The translations under genes were made by a program, and so were the position numbers. A model generated the notes under the pieces. The model saw only the letters and a list, made by a program, of their open reading frames with translations. It had not been told where the DNA came from and made no database searches. Below are positions 25,667 to 33,826 of a stretch of DNA of 64,000 bases, in pieces. The first letter of the stretch is position 1. Every line of letters starts with the position of its first letter. The DNA lies in contig JAEZQK010000105.1 in the NCBI GenBank assembly GCA_023413135.1, positions 3,878-67,877 on the forward strand, written 5' to 3'. This stretch comes from Bacillota bacterium (lineage in GTDB: Bacteria > Bacillota > Clostridia > Christensenellales > Aristaeellaceae).

Positions 25667-26641
25667 ATGCGCGATATTCTGCGGTTTGAAAAATTTCGGC
25701 TGGATCTTCAAAGTGACGATGGGCGGCGGTTCAACCTGCTGGATGACATATCCTTTTCCGTGGCGGAAGGCAGGGCACTGGGGGTCGTGGGGGAATCGGG
25801 GTGCGGCAAGAGCATTACCAGCCTGTCGGCCATGAGGCTATTGCCGCCAGCGGCTAAAGTGGCGGGGGGCGGCATTTATCTGGGCGAGGAGGACCTGCTG
25901 AAAAAGTCGGAGCAGGAGATGTACAAAGTCCGGGGCAAGGAAATCTCCATGGTTTTTCAGGAGCCCATGACCTCCCTAAACCCTGTTTTGACCATTGGCT
26001 TTCAAATTGAGGAAGTGCTCCGCCGCCATCAGCCGGAGCTTAATAAAAAGGAGCTTCAGGAAAAGACACTGGGGCTTTTGAAAAAGGTTGGCATCCCAAA
26101 CCCGGAAAAGCGCATCAAAAATTATCCCCATCAATTCTCCGGCGGCATGCGCCAACGGACCATGATCGCCATGGCCATCGCCTGCAACCCAAGGATCCTT
26201 ATTGCCGATGAATCCACCACCGCTTTGGACGTTACCATCCAGGCCCAGGTGTTGGACCTGATGATTCGCTTGAAAGCAGGCGGATCGCTGATGTTCATTA
26301 CCCACAACCTGGGCGTGGTCGCCGAGGTGTGCGAGGAAATGGTGGTCATGTACGCCGGGCAGATCGTGGAAAAGGGCACGGTAGAGGAGGTCTTTCTCCA
26401 TCCTGCCCACCCGTATACCAAGGGATTGCTGCTGGCCATCCCCACACTGGAGACCACGGAAAAAAAGCTGCACAGCATACCGGGCACCGTGCCCATGGTG
26501 CAAAACTTTACCAAGGGGTGCCGCTACGCTCCCAGGTGCGGCCACTGCATGGCCGATTGCCAGGAGCAGGCGCCGCACTCAGTCCGCCTTAACGACCACC
26601 ACAGCGTGGCTTGCTATCTTCATAAGGGGGTGGAGGCCTGA
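25667..26641 (+). CDS. Oligopeptide/dipeptide ABC transporter ATP-binding protein (OppD/DppD)
   Basis: A 324-residue ATPase. Walker A GESGCGKS is near residue 44, signature FSGGMRQRTMIAMAIACNP near residue 158, Walker B with ADESTTALDV (Ser replacing the usual Pro) and the H-loop FITHNLG. The C-terminal OppD extension contains the Cys-rich CRYAPRCGHCMADC, at about residues 285-298, an iron-sulfur-type motif typical of peptide importers. It works as a heterodimer with the OppF-like subunit encoded next. The ATG at 25667 follows GGGAGGAGAAG. Its stop overlaps the next start by one base. It heads the 15-gene operon running to 45407. Confidence 0.93.
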   Translation: MRDILRFEKFRLDLQSDDGRRFNLLDDISFSVAEGRALGVVGESGCGKSITSLSAMRLLPPAAKVAGGGIYLGEEDLLKKSEQEMYKVRGKEISMVFQEPMTSLNPVLTIGFQIEEVLRRHQPELNKKELQEKTLGLLKKVGIPNPEKRIKNYPHQFSGGMRQRTMIAMAIACNPRILIADESTTALDVTIQAQVLDLMIRLKAGGSLMFITHNLGVVAEVCEEMVVMYAGQIVEKGTVEEVFLHPAHPYTKGLLLAIPTLETTEKKLHSIPGTVPMVQNFTKGCRYAPRCGHCMADCQEQAPHSVRLNDHHSVACYLHKGVEA

Positions 26642-27618
26642 TGGAAAACAACAATGCATTGATTCATGTCAGCGGCCTCACCAAGCACTTCAACATCAGC
26701 AACAACTGGTTCGGCAAGCCCGTGCTGCTCCACGCGGTGGACGATATGCACTTTGACGTGATGAAGGGCCAAACGCTGGGCGTGGTGGGGGAAAGCGGTT
26801 CGGGAAAATCCACCATGGCCAGGCTTTTGTTGAAGCTCATCCCCGCCACCTCCGGCGAGGTTACGTATCAGGATCGGAACATTCTGCCCCTAAAAGAGAA
26901 GGAAAGCGGCTTTATCCGCCGGGACCTGCAAATGATCTTTCAGGACCCCTACGCGTCCCTTGACCCCAGGGTAAAAATCGGCGAGGCCATCGCAGAGCCG
27001 CTAAAAGAGCACAGGCTTCTTAAAAGTACCGCCGATATCCAGGAGCGGGTGGGGGACATGCTTTCCCACGTGGGCCTGCAGCGGGAAATGGCGGCCCGCT
27101 TTCCCCACGAATTTTCCGGCGGGCAGCGCCAGCGCATCAACATCGCTAGGGCCCTGGCCATGAACCCCAAGCTTATCATTTGCGACGAGGCCGTCAGCGC
27201 CCTGGACGTATCCGTGCAGGCCCAGGTGTTGAACCTGTTCAACGCCCTGAAGGAAGAATTCGATTTAACCTACATCTTTATCAGCCATGACCTGTCCGTA
27301 GTGAAGTTTGTCAGCGACACCATCATCGTTATGTATCTGGGGGAGATGATGGAAATGGCTCCCGCCAAAGAGCTTTTTGAGCATACCGCCCATCCTTATA
27401 CCAAAGCGCTCATCTCCGCCATTCCCAATCCCAACCCCACCATCAAAAAGCAGCGCATTTTGCTGGAGGGGGATATCCCCAGCGCCGTCAACCTTCCCGG
27501 CGGGTGCAGGTTTTGCTCCAGGTGCTTTATGGCCCGCAAGGAATGCGAAACAATCCATCCGCCCATGCAGGAGATTGGGCCTAATCACTTCGTCAGGTGC
27601 CCCTACTACGCTGGATGA
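26641..27618 (+). CDS. Oligopeptide/dipeptide ABC transporter ATP-binding protein (OppF/DppF)
   Basis: A 325-residue ATPase. Walker A GESGSGKST is near residue 51, signature FSGGQRQRINIARALAMNP near residue 158, Walker B IICDEAVSALD and the H-loop FISHDLS. The C-terminal extension has the paired Cys motif CRFCSRCFMARKEC near residue 283. Start and upstream stop share one base (TGATG), so translation is coupled to the OppD partner. Together they power import of di- or oligopeptides through the DppB/DppC channel. Confidence 0.93.
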   Translation: MENNNALIHVSGLTKHFNISNNWFGKPVLLHAVDDMHFDVMKGQTLGVVGESGSGKSTMARLLLKLIPATSGEVTYQDRNILPLKEKESGFIRRDLQMIFQDPYASLDPRVKIGEAIAEPLKEHRLLKSTADIQERVGDMLSHVGLQREMAARFPHEFSGGQRQRINIARALAMNPKLIICDEAVSALDVSVQAQVLNLFNALKEEFDLTYIFISHDLSVVKFVSDTIIVMYLGEMMEMAPAKELFEHTAHPYTKALISAIPNPNPTIKKQRILLEGDIPSAVNLPGGCRFCSRCFMARKECETIHPPMQEIGPNHFVRCPYYAG

Positions 27619-27651
27619 GGATGCAAACAAACCTTTGGAGGTGAAGAGGGA

Positions 27652-28623
27652 ATGGGAAAATACCTTTTACGGCGGGGCTTCCGCGGCCTGATCACCGTGT
27701 TCGTCTCCGTATCCGTCACGTTTTTCCTGCTGCGCCTGATCCCGGCCGACCCTGTTTCCATGCTGCTGGATCCCAAGATGAGTGCGGAGACGGTGGCCAA
27801 GATGACTGCGCAGTTTGGTTTGGACAAGCCACTGCTTACGCAATACTTTGTTTATCTGGGGCAGCTTATCCAGGGTAACCTTGGCATCTCCTTCAAGACC
27901 CGGGATATGGTGAGCACGGTGCTTATGCAAAAGCTTCCCTGGACGCTGGTACTCCTGTTGCTGAGCATCACCCTTGCCCTGATCGTAGGTATCCCCGTGG
28001 GACTGAAGGCCGCCAAGCACCGCAACGGCGCCTTTGACAAATTCATCAACGTCATCACCATGGTGGGCATATCCATCTTCATACCGTTCCTGTCCTTCGC
28101 GCTTTTGTATATTTTCGGCTACAGGCTGCACTGGCTGCCTACCGGCGGCGCGTATACGCCCCCGCCCAAGGAAGGGCTTGCCTACTTGTACGATGTACTG
28201 CGCCATGCGCTGCTGCCCACCTTCACCCTGTTTATCGGGAACTGCACCTCCATCATCCTGTATACCCGCAACAGCATGATCGAAGTGCAGAAGGAGGATT
28301 ACATACGCACCGCATTTGCCAAGGGCTGGGACGACAAGTATGTCACCCGCAAGCATGCGCTGAAAAACGCCATGATCCCCACCATTACCGCCACCGGCAT
28401 CATGATTGCCAGCATGGTGGGCGGGGCCATTATGACCGAAAGCATATATTCCTGGCCCGGGGTGGGGCGGCTGATCTTTGACAGCGTATCCACGCTGGAT
28501 TATCCCGTGCTCCAGGGCGCGTTTCTGATCCTGTCCATCACCACGGTGTTTATTAATATCATCACCGACCTGGTGCTGGCCTGGATCGACCCCAGGGTCA
28601 AGCTGGGAGGTGGCAAGGCATGA
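27652..28623 (+). CDS. Dipeptide/oligopeptide ABC transporter permease (DppB)
   Basis: A 323-residue permease with six transmembrane helices. The first helix (RGFRGLITVFVSVSVTFFLL) and the RLIPADPVSML segment after it are typical of DppB proteins. The C-terminal half holds the coupling region with YIRTAFAKGWDDKYVTRKHA near residue 215. GTAGGAGGTGAAGAG-like spacing is seen (TGGAGGTGAAGAGGGA before the ATG). It overlaps the DppC gene by four bases (ATGA). It forms half of the peptide channel. Confidence 0.93.
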   Translation: MGKYLLRRGFRGLITVFVSVSVTFFLLRLIPADPVSMLLDPKMSAETVAKMTAQFGLDKPLLTQYFVYLGQLIQGNLGISFKTRDMVSTVLMQKLPWTLVLLLLSITLALIVGIPVGLKAAKHRNGAFDKFINVITMVGISIFIPFLSFALLYIFGYRLHWLPTGGAYTPPPKEGLAYLYDVLRHALLPTFTLFIGNCTSIILYTRNSMIEVQKEDYIRTAFAKGWDDKYVTRKHALKNAMIPTITATGIMIASMVGGAIMTESIYSWPGVGRLIFDSVSTLDYPVLQGAFLILSITTVFINIITDLVLAWIDPRVKLGGGKA

Positions 28624-29459
28624 ATCAGCGCAGCTTCTTTCAGGCTTTTCGCAGGAACAAACTGGGCATGTTCGGGCTGGGCATTGTGATCATCATCCTT
28701 TTGATCGGCATCTGTGCACCCCTCCTGGCCCCCTACCCCAAGGGATACGGCAGGGAGATCGAGCTGGCGCCCAGCGCCAAGCATTGGATGGGCACGGACA
28801 ACCTGGGGCTGGATGTGATGGCGGAAATCATTTGGGGCGCTAGGACCTCCGTGTATGTATCCCTGATGGCGGTGCTCTGCGCCGCGGCGGTGGGCATCCC
28901 CCTGGGGCTCATCAGCGGGTATTTCCAAGGCAGGATCGGCGGGTTCATCGATTCGCTGATCGAAATCTTCATGACGCTGCCCATGATGCCGCTGATGATC
29001 GTGATTGCGGCGGTCGCCGGGGCTTCCGTGACCAATGTAGGCATCGTGATCGGTATCCTCTCCTGGCCCAGCCTGGCCAGGGTGACGCGCAACGCCACGC
29101 TGCGCACCTCCGAAATGCAGTTCATTGAGGTGGCAAGGTGCCTGGGCATACCCAGCCGGAAGATCCTGTTCAAGCACATCCTGCTCAACGTCATCGGCCC
29201 CGTGATGGTGAATCTCACGCTGGTGATGGCTACCGCGGTTTTAAGCGAATCGGGGCTTAGCTTCCTTGGCCTTGGCGATCCCAATACCTGGAGCTGGGGG
29301 CTGATATTGAAGAAGGCCTGGGATACCGGGGCGCTTGTGAAAGCGCCCAACCCCACCTGGTGGTGGCTGTGGCCCAGCTTTGCCATCATGAGCTATGTGG
29401 TAAGCTTCAACATTCTGGGCAACGCCATCAACGATACGCTCAATCCCAAAACACGTTAA
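28620..29459 (+). CDS. Dipeptide/oligopeptide ABC transporter permease (DppC)
   Basis: A 279-residue permease. A short N-terminus (SFFQAFRRNKLGMFGLGIVI) leads into the first membrane helix. A periplasm-side region with HWMGTDNLGLDVMAEIIWGA is a clear DppC hallmark, and the coupling loop is FIEVARCLGIPSRKILFKHI. Five to six membrane helices are visible. It starts inside the DppB stop codon, so the two channel halves are made in equal amounts. The binding-protein gene is not next but follows one dipeptidase gene later, an unusual order. Confidence 0.93.
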   Translation: MNQRSFFQAFRRNKLGMFGLGIVIIILLIGICAPLLAPYPKGYGREIELAPSAKHWMGTDNLGLDVMAEIIWGARTSVYVSLMAVLCAAAVGIPLGLISGYFQGRIGGFIDSLIEIFMTLPMMPLMIVIAAVAGASVTNVGIVIGILSWPSLARVTRNATLRTSEMQFIEVARCLGIPSRKILFKHILLNVIGPVMVNLTLVMATAVLSESGLSFLGLGDPNTWSWGLILKKAWDTGALVKAPNPTWWWLWPSFAIMSYVVSFNILGNAINDTLNPKTR

Positions 29460-29511
29460 CCGCTTTAGGCGCGCAAGCGTTTAAATCAACAAAAAAGGAG
29501 TGCGACCCTAC

Positions 29512-30714
29512 ATGAAACCTGCCTATAAGGGATACAAAGCCTTCGACTACCTGACCCCGAATGTGGATTACCCGGTGTACAAGCTGGCCAAATGGAACTG
29601 GGCCGGTGACTACCGTGTGCCCCTTGACAGCGAAGCCCAGGAAAAGCGGGTAAAGGAAATCGTGGACAAGAACGTATTTATCGCCACCCACGAGCACCCC
29701 TGCTATTTCCCCGAGGATATGAACCAGAGCAAGGCCTACCACAACGCCGGCCGGGAATTTTGCGCCTATGACGCTTTGGCCGAAAGCTACATCGACTGCG
29801 TGTTTGACAACATGATGGACGGCTCCTGCAACATTACCAGCAAAAGCGGCTGGAAGTGGATGGACGTCATTCACGATATAGGCATGCGGCTATGCGATTT
29901 GCACCACCAGGACTTTTTGATCCAGTGCAAAACCGTGGCCGACATTAAGAGGGCCAAGGCGGAAGGCCGCATTGCCTGGGTGCCGGTATTGGAATGCTCC
30001 ACCCCCATTGAAAACGAGCTGGACCGCATCGATGTGCTCTACGGCTTTGGCATTCGGGTGATGGGCATTACCTACTCAGAATCCAACCCCCTGGGCAACG
30101 GCCTGAAGGAGGATACCGACGGCGGGCTTACCAAGTTTGGCAAGGAAGCGGTAAAGCGCATGAACAAGGTGGGCATGCTGATTGACTGCTCCCACTGCGG
30201 CCACAAGACGACGGTGGATACGGTGGCGGCCAGCGACAAGCCCATATTGATGACCCATATCGGTGCCAAGACGCTGTGGAACTCCAAGCGGCTATTTGAG
30301 GATTATGTGTTGAAGGCCGTTGCGGAAAAGGGCGGCGTGGTCTGCGCCGAGTCCGCGCCCCACACCACCATGACCAAGACCCGCAACACCCATGACATCG
30401 ACTCTGTGATGGAGCACTTTGAATACATGGCCAATCTGGTGGGCCTTGACCACGCGGCCTTCGGCATCGACTCCCTGTACGGCGACCATGTAGGCCTGCA
30501 CCACGCCTATGCCGCCAGCCTGTCCATCAAGGATACCCGCAACAACGATGTGGAGTATGAGGAAGTACCCTATGTAAAGGGGCTGGAGAACCCCACCGAA
30601 GCCTCCATCAATATCGTTCGCTGGCTGGTGAAGCACGGCTACAGCGACGCTGATATCGCCAAGATCATCGGCGGCAATGTTCTCCGGGTGCTGGACCAAG
30701 TGTGGGTCAAGTAA
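29512..30714 (+). CDS. M19 membrane-dipeptidase-like metallohydrolase (paralog 1 of 3)
   Basis: A 400-residue TIM-barrel hydrolase of the renal-dipeptidase (M19) type, cytosolic because no signal peptide is present. Expected zinc ligands are seen at VPVLECSTPIENELDRID (bridging Glu), IDCSHCGHKT and LMTHIGAK (two His) and FGIDSLYGDH (Asp). The first site reads THEHPCYF, so the canonical H-x-D is H-x-H, as in both paralogs at 32525 and 40138. M19 enzymes characteristically accept dipeptides with a D-residue at the C-terminal side. I chose the ATG at 29512, with AAAGGAG upstream; a GTG at 29500 is in frame but overlaps the ribosome binding site. It sits between the permease and binding-protein genes. 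Confidence 0.82.
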   Translation: MKPAYKGYKAFDYLTPNVDYPVYKLAKWNWAGDYRVPLDSEAQEKRVKEIVDKNVFIATHEHPCYFPEDMNQSKAYHNAGREFCAYDALAESYIDCVFDNMMDGSCNITSKSGWKWMDVIHDIGMRLCDLHHQDFLIQCKTVADIKRAKAEGRIAWVPVLECSTPIENELDRIDVLYGFGIRVMGITYSESNPLGNGLKEDTDGGLTKFGKEAVKRMNKVGMLIDCSHCGHKTTVDTVAASDKPILMTHIGAKTLWNSKRLFEDYVLKAVAEKGGVVCAESAPHTTMTKTRNTHDIDSVMEHFEYMANLVGLDHAAFGIDSLYGDHVGLHHAYAASLSIKDTRNNDVEYEEVPYVKGLENPTEASINIVRWLVKHGYSDADIAKIIGGNVLRVLDQVWVK

Positions 30715-30792
30715 AAATCCCCGTTGGTATGCGGAAATGCCGGAATGGAGAGGGCGGCGTTTCTTCATATAAATAATTTGAAGGAGAGAGAC

Positions 30793-32403
30793 ATGATGAA
30801 AAGGTTCCTTGCACTGCTTCTGGTAGCGACAATGGCCCTGACGCTTACGGCTGTTCCTTCCCTGGCGGAAGGCGACGCAAGCCTTGTGGGCGGACATCTT
30901 ATCATCGGCATGGTGGGCGATCCTTACGCCCTGAACGGCTGGATCAGCAACGACCTGAACGCTGCCCTTGTTTCCAACCTTTTGTATCCTTCCCTGCTGG
31001 TGTTCGATGAAAACGCCAAGAAGGTCCCCTACATCCTGGAAAGCTACGAAGGCAGCGAAGACCTGAAGGTGTTCACCGCCAAAATCCATGACGGCATCTA
31101 CTGGCATGACGGCGAGAAGTTCACCGCGGAAGACCTCGCCTTCACCGCCAATTACTGCTCCACCCATGACGTGAACTTCGGTTCCGACTATTACGCCAAT
31201 GTGGAAAATGCCGTTGCTTTGGACGAGCTGACCGTGCAGTACACCTTGAAGGAGCCCCAGGTCAATTTCATGACCGACATCGGCTTCTGGGTGGACATCA
31301 TGCCCAAGCACCTGATCGAAGGCATCGAGGATTTCGCCAACGCCCAAGTTCCCACCATCGGCTACGGTCCCTTCAAACTGGATGATTTCTCCAAGGGCGA
31401 ATACTACACCTTCTCCCGCGTGGAGAACTGGCCCCTGGCCAACGGCGGCGTCGGCGCATACCTGGAAGGCCTGACCATCCGCATCTACACCGATGCCAAC
31501 GCTTTGATGCTGGCCATCAAGTCCGGCGAAGTCGACTGCGGCTCCAACGCCCTGTCTGTGGCCGTGCAGCAGCAATTGGACGCCGAGCCCGACCTGTACG
31601 GCGTGGCCCGCGTCAGCTCCCTGGGTTACGGCTATTTCTCTTTCAGCTACAAGAATGCCCTGCTTAGCGACGCGGCCGTCCGCAAGGCCATCGCCCAGAC
31701 CGTTGACCGGGATGCCTTGGTGAACATCGCCATCCAGGGCGGCGGCGTGCCCATGCTGACCCCCATCTCGCCCGTGTACGCGGAACTGAGCGAAGGCGCC
31801 GCGACCTTCCCTGCCTTTGATATCGAAGGCGCCAAGGCTACCTTGGAAGCCGCGGGCTATGTGGACAGCGACAATGACGGCATCCGGGAAAAGGACGGCC
31901 AGAAGCTTGCCTTCACCCTTACCTGCCGTAACAACACCAACAACATCGATGCCATCTCCAACATCTTCAAGGCCAATTGCGCCGAAGCCGGCATCGATAT
32001 CACCATCAGCATCGTGGAACCCGCCACCTACACCGACCTGGTCACCAAGAACATGACCTATGACATCAACTACATCGAGTGGGGCGTCATCGACGATGCG
32101 GATACGGGCCTGGATGCCATCTACCACTCCGCAGCCACGCTGAACTTCATGCAGTACAAGAACGAAGCCATAGACAAGATCCTGGAGGGCGTAAAGCTGG
32201 AGGGCAGCTATGATGCCCGCAAGGCCATGATGCTGGAATTCCAGAAGCTGTTTGTGGAAGAACTGCCCACCGTGAACGTATTGGTCCGTGTCAACGCCTA
32301 TGGCTTCTCCAAGCAGAAGTACGAGGGCTGGAGCGCCACCCCCGGCCTGTACGGCGTGTGCGACGCCAAGGACCTGGTCAAGGTGCATCAGATCAAGAAG
32401 TAA
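30793..32403 (+). CDS. Peptide/nickel ABC transporter substrate-binding protein (SBP family 5, DppA-like)
   Basis: A 536-residue secreted protein. The signal peptide spans residues 1-24 (LLLVATMALTLTAVPSLA) and is cut after SLA; no lipobox Cys is present. The mature part shows SBP family 5 features, including FTAKIHDGIYWHDGEKFTAEDLAFT near residue 95 and AVRKAIAQTVDRDAL near residue 297. It binds peptides outside the membrane and delivers them to DppBCDF. Its codon usage is markedly biased to C-ending codons compared with neighbours, consistent with high expression. AAGGAGAGAGAC precedes the ATG; the second Met is an alternative start. A perfect hairpin follows 35 bases after its stop. Confidence 0.9.
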   Translation: MMKRFLALLLVATMALTLTAVPSLAEGDASLVGGHLIIGMVGDPYALNGWISNDLNAALVSNLLYPSLLVFDENAKKVPYILESYEGSEDLKVFTAKIHDGIYWHDGEKFTAEDLAFTANYCSTHDVNFGSDYYANVENAVALDELTVQYTLKEPQVNFMTDIGFWVDIMPKHLIEGIEDFANAQVPTIGYGPFKLDDFSKGEYYTFSRVENWPLANGGVGAYLEGLTIRIYTDANALMLAIKSGEVDCGSNALSVAVQQQLDAEPDLYGVARVSSLGYGYFSFSYKNALLSDAAVRKAIAQTVDRDALVNIAIQGGGVPMLTPISPVYAELSEGAATFPAFDIEGAKATLEAAGYVDSDNDGIREKDGQKLAFTLTCRNNTNNIDAISNIFKANCAEAGIDITISIVEPATYTDLVTKNMTYDINYIEWGVIDDADTGLDAIYHSAATLNFMQYKNEAIDKILEGVKLEGSYDARKAMMLEFQKLFVEELPTVNVLVRVNAYGFSKQKYEGWSATPGLYGVCDAKDLVKVHQIKK

Positions 32404-32438
32404 GCGTATCTTTCAAAACTTAATCATTAATCATCTTT

Positions 32439-32470
32439 CCGGCGGCCTGCGTAGTTTCGCCGGCCGCCGG
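32439..32470 (+). other. Intercistronic hairpin after binding-protein gene
   Basis: CCGGCGGCC (32439-32447) pairs perfectly with GGCCGCCGG (32462-32470) around a 14-base loop. No T-run follows. As with the other two binding-protein genes, it lies directly 3' of the coding region and probably protects that segment of the message. Confidence 0.7.
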
Positions 32471-32524
32471 GAGGGTGCAAATACAGTGAACAGTGAACAA
32501 TAGCAAGCAAAGCAGGGGATCAAC

Positions 32525-33727
32525 ATGGGCATCAAAACGGGATACAAAGGCTACAAAGCCTATGATTACTTGAAGCCGGGGGCGGACTACCCTTATTTCA
32601 AGCTGGCCCGATGGGATTGGGCTGGGCGGTATCTGCTGCCCCTTGACAGCGCCCAGGAGGAGCGGGTGCTTCGTTTGGCCAAAGAATGCGTATACATTGC
32701 CCTTCACGAGCACCCCACCCTAACCCCGGATAACATTGAGGAACTGGTGGCGCTGGACCGGGCCGGGCGGGAAAGCTGCGAGTATGAGGCGCTTTCAAAA
32801 AGCTACCTGGACTGCGTTTTTGACAATATGATGGATGGTACCTGCCATATCGTTTCCCATAGCGGATGGAAGTTTGAAGATATAGTTGTGGACTTTGGAA
32901 ACCGCATGTGCGATCTGCACCATCAGGATTTCCTGTTTCAGTGTACGGGCGTGGAGGATATCTTAAAGGCGCACCGGGAAGGCCGTGTCGCCTGGGTGCC
33001 CGTTCTGGAAGGGGCCGCGCCCATTGAAAACGAGCTGGACCGCATCGACGTGCTCTATGGGCTTGGCATACGGATGATGGGCATCACCTATTCCGAAAGC
33101 AACGCATTGGGTTCCGGCCTCAAGGAGGACTTTGACGGTGGGCTCACCAAGTTTGGCCGTCAGGCTGTTCGCCGCATGAACCAGGTGGGCATGCTCATCG
33201 ACTGCTCCCACGTGGGGCCCAAAACCACCCTGGATACGGTGGACTGTTCCGACAAGCCCCTCATTTTAAGCCATATTGGCGCCCGCGCCCTGTGGGACAG
33301 CAAGCGCTTGTGCGGCGATGACATTTTAAAGGCCGTGGCGGAAAAGGGCGGCGTATTGGGTGTGGAGGCGGCCCCCCATACCACCATGACGAAGACCCAC
33401 AACACGCACGACATAGAATCCTACATGGAGCATTTTGAGTATATCGCCAATCTGGTGGGCATCGACCACGTATCCTTTGGCACCGACGGGCTGTACGGCG
33501 ACCATGTGGGGCTGCATCATTTGTTCTCCAAGAGCCTGGCCACCGGGGATACGAAAAATAAGCAGCAGGCCTATGAGGAAGTGCCTTACGTAAAGGGGCT
33601 GGAAAACCCCACCGAGGCTTCCATCAACATTCTTCGCTGGCTGGTAAAGCACGGCTACAGTGACGGGGATATCAGCAAGGTGCTGGGGGAAAACGCCCTT
33701 CGGGTTTTAAGGCAAGTGTGGATATGA
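32525..33727 (+). CDS. M19 membrane-dipeptidase-like metallohydrolase (paralog 2 of 3)
   Basis: A 400-residue protein closely similar along its whole length to the product of 29512, beginning TGYKGYKAYDYLKPGADYPY. It keeps the same metal-site set: HEHPTLT with H-x-H, VLEGAAPIENELDRID, IDCSHVGPKTT, LSHIGARA and FGTDGLYGDHVG. The last 60 residues are almost identical to paralog 1 (EEVPYVKGLENPTEASINI). This points to a duplication within the operon followed by divergence, which would broaden the range of dipeptides cleaved. Spacing to the previous gene is 121 bases, including the hairpin; the next gene starts 99 bases later. Confidence 0.82.
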   Translation: MGIKTGYKGYKAYDYLKPGADYPYFKLARWDWAGRYLLPLDSAQEERVLRLAKECVYIALHEHPTLTPDNIEELVALDRAGRESCEYEALSKSYLDCVFDNMMDGTCHIVSHSGWKFEDIVVDFGNRMCDLHHQDFLFQCTGVEDILKAHREGRVAWVPVLEGAAPIENELDRIDVLYGLGIRMMGITYSESNALGSGLKEDFDGGLTKFGRQAVRRMNQVGMLIDCSHVGPKTTLDTVDCSDKPLILSHIGARALWDSKRLCGDDILKAVAEKGGVLGVEAAPHTTMTKTHNTHDIESYMEHFEYIANLVGIDHVSFGTDGLYGDHVGLHHLFSKSLATGDTKNKQQAYEEVPYVKGLENPTEASINILRWLVKHGYSDGDISKVLGENALRVLRQVWI

Positions 33728-33737
33728 CTTTTTCTCT

Positions 33738-33755
33738 CCGGCCGGATATGGCCGG
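33738..33755 (+). other. Small intercistronic hairpin
   Basis: CCGGCC (33738-33743) pairs with GGCCGG (33750-33755) around a 6-base loop in the 99-base gap. There is no T-run, so a processing or stabilising role is more likely than termination. Confidence 0.4.
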
Positions 33756-33826
33756 GAAGGGTGCAGCTCTTCCTGGCTGATATTTGGGCGGAGTTCTTAT
33801 TCCTGCATACAAAAGGAGGCAGTTGC

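Noticed and set aside
25476..25835. 119-codon frame overlapping the start of oppD
   Set aside because: It is out of frame with the clear ATPase gene and mostly covers the AT-rich leader.
30292..32388. A 698-codon open frame on the minus strand opposite the dipeptidase and binding-protein genes
   Set aside because: It is the antisense shadow of two confidently identified plus-strand genes with strong codon bias, has low-complexity His/Gly/Val-rich composition and no ribosome binding site.
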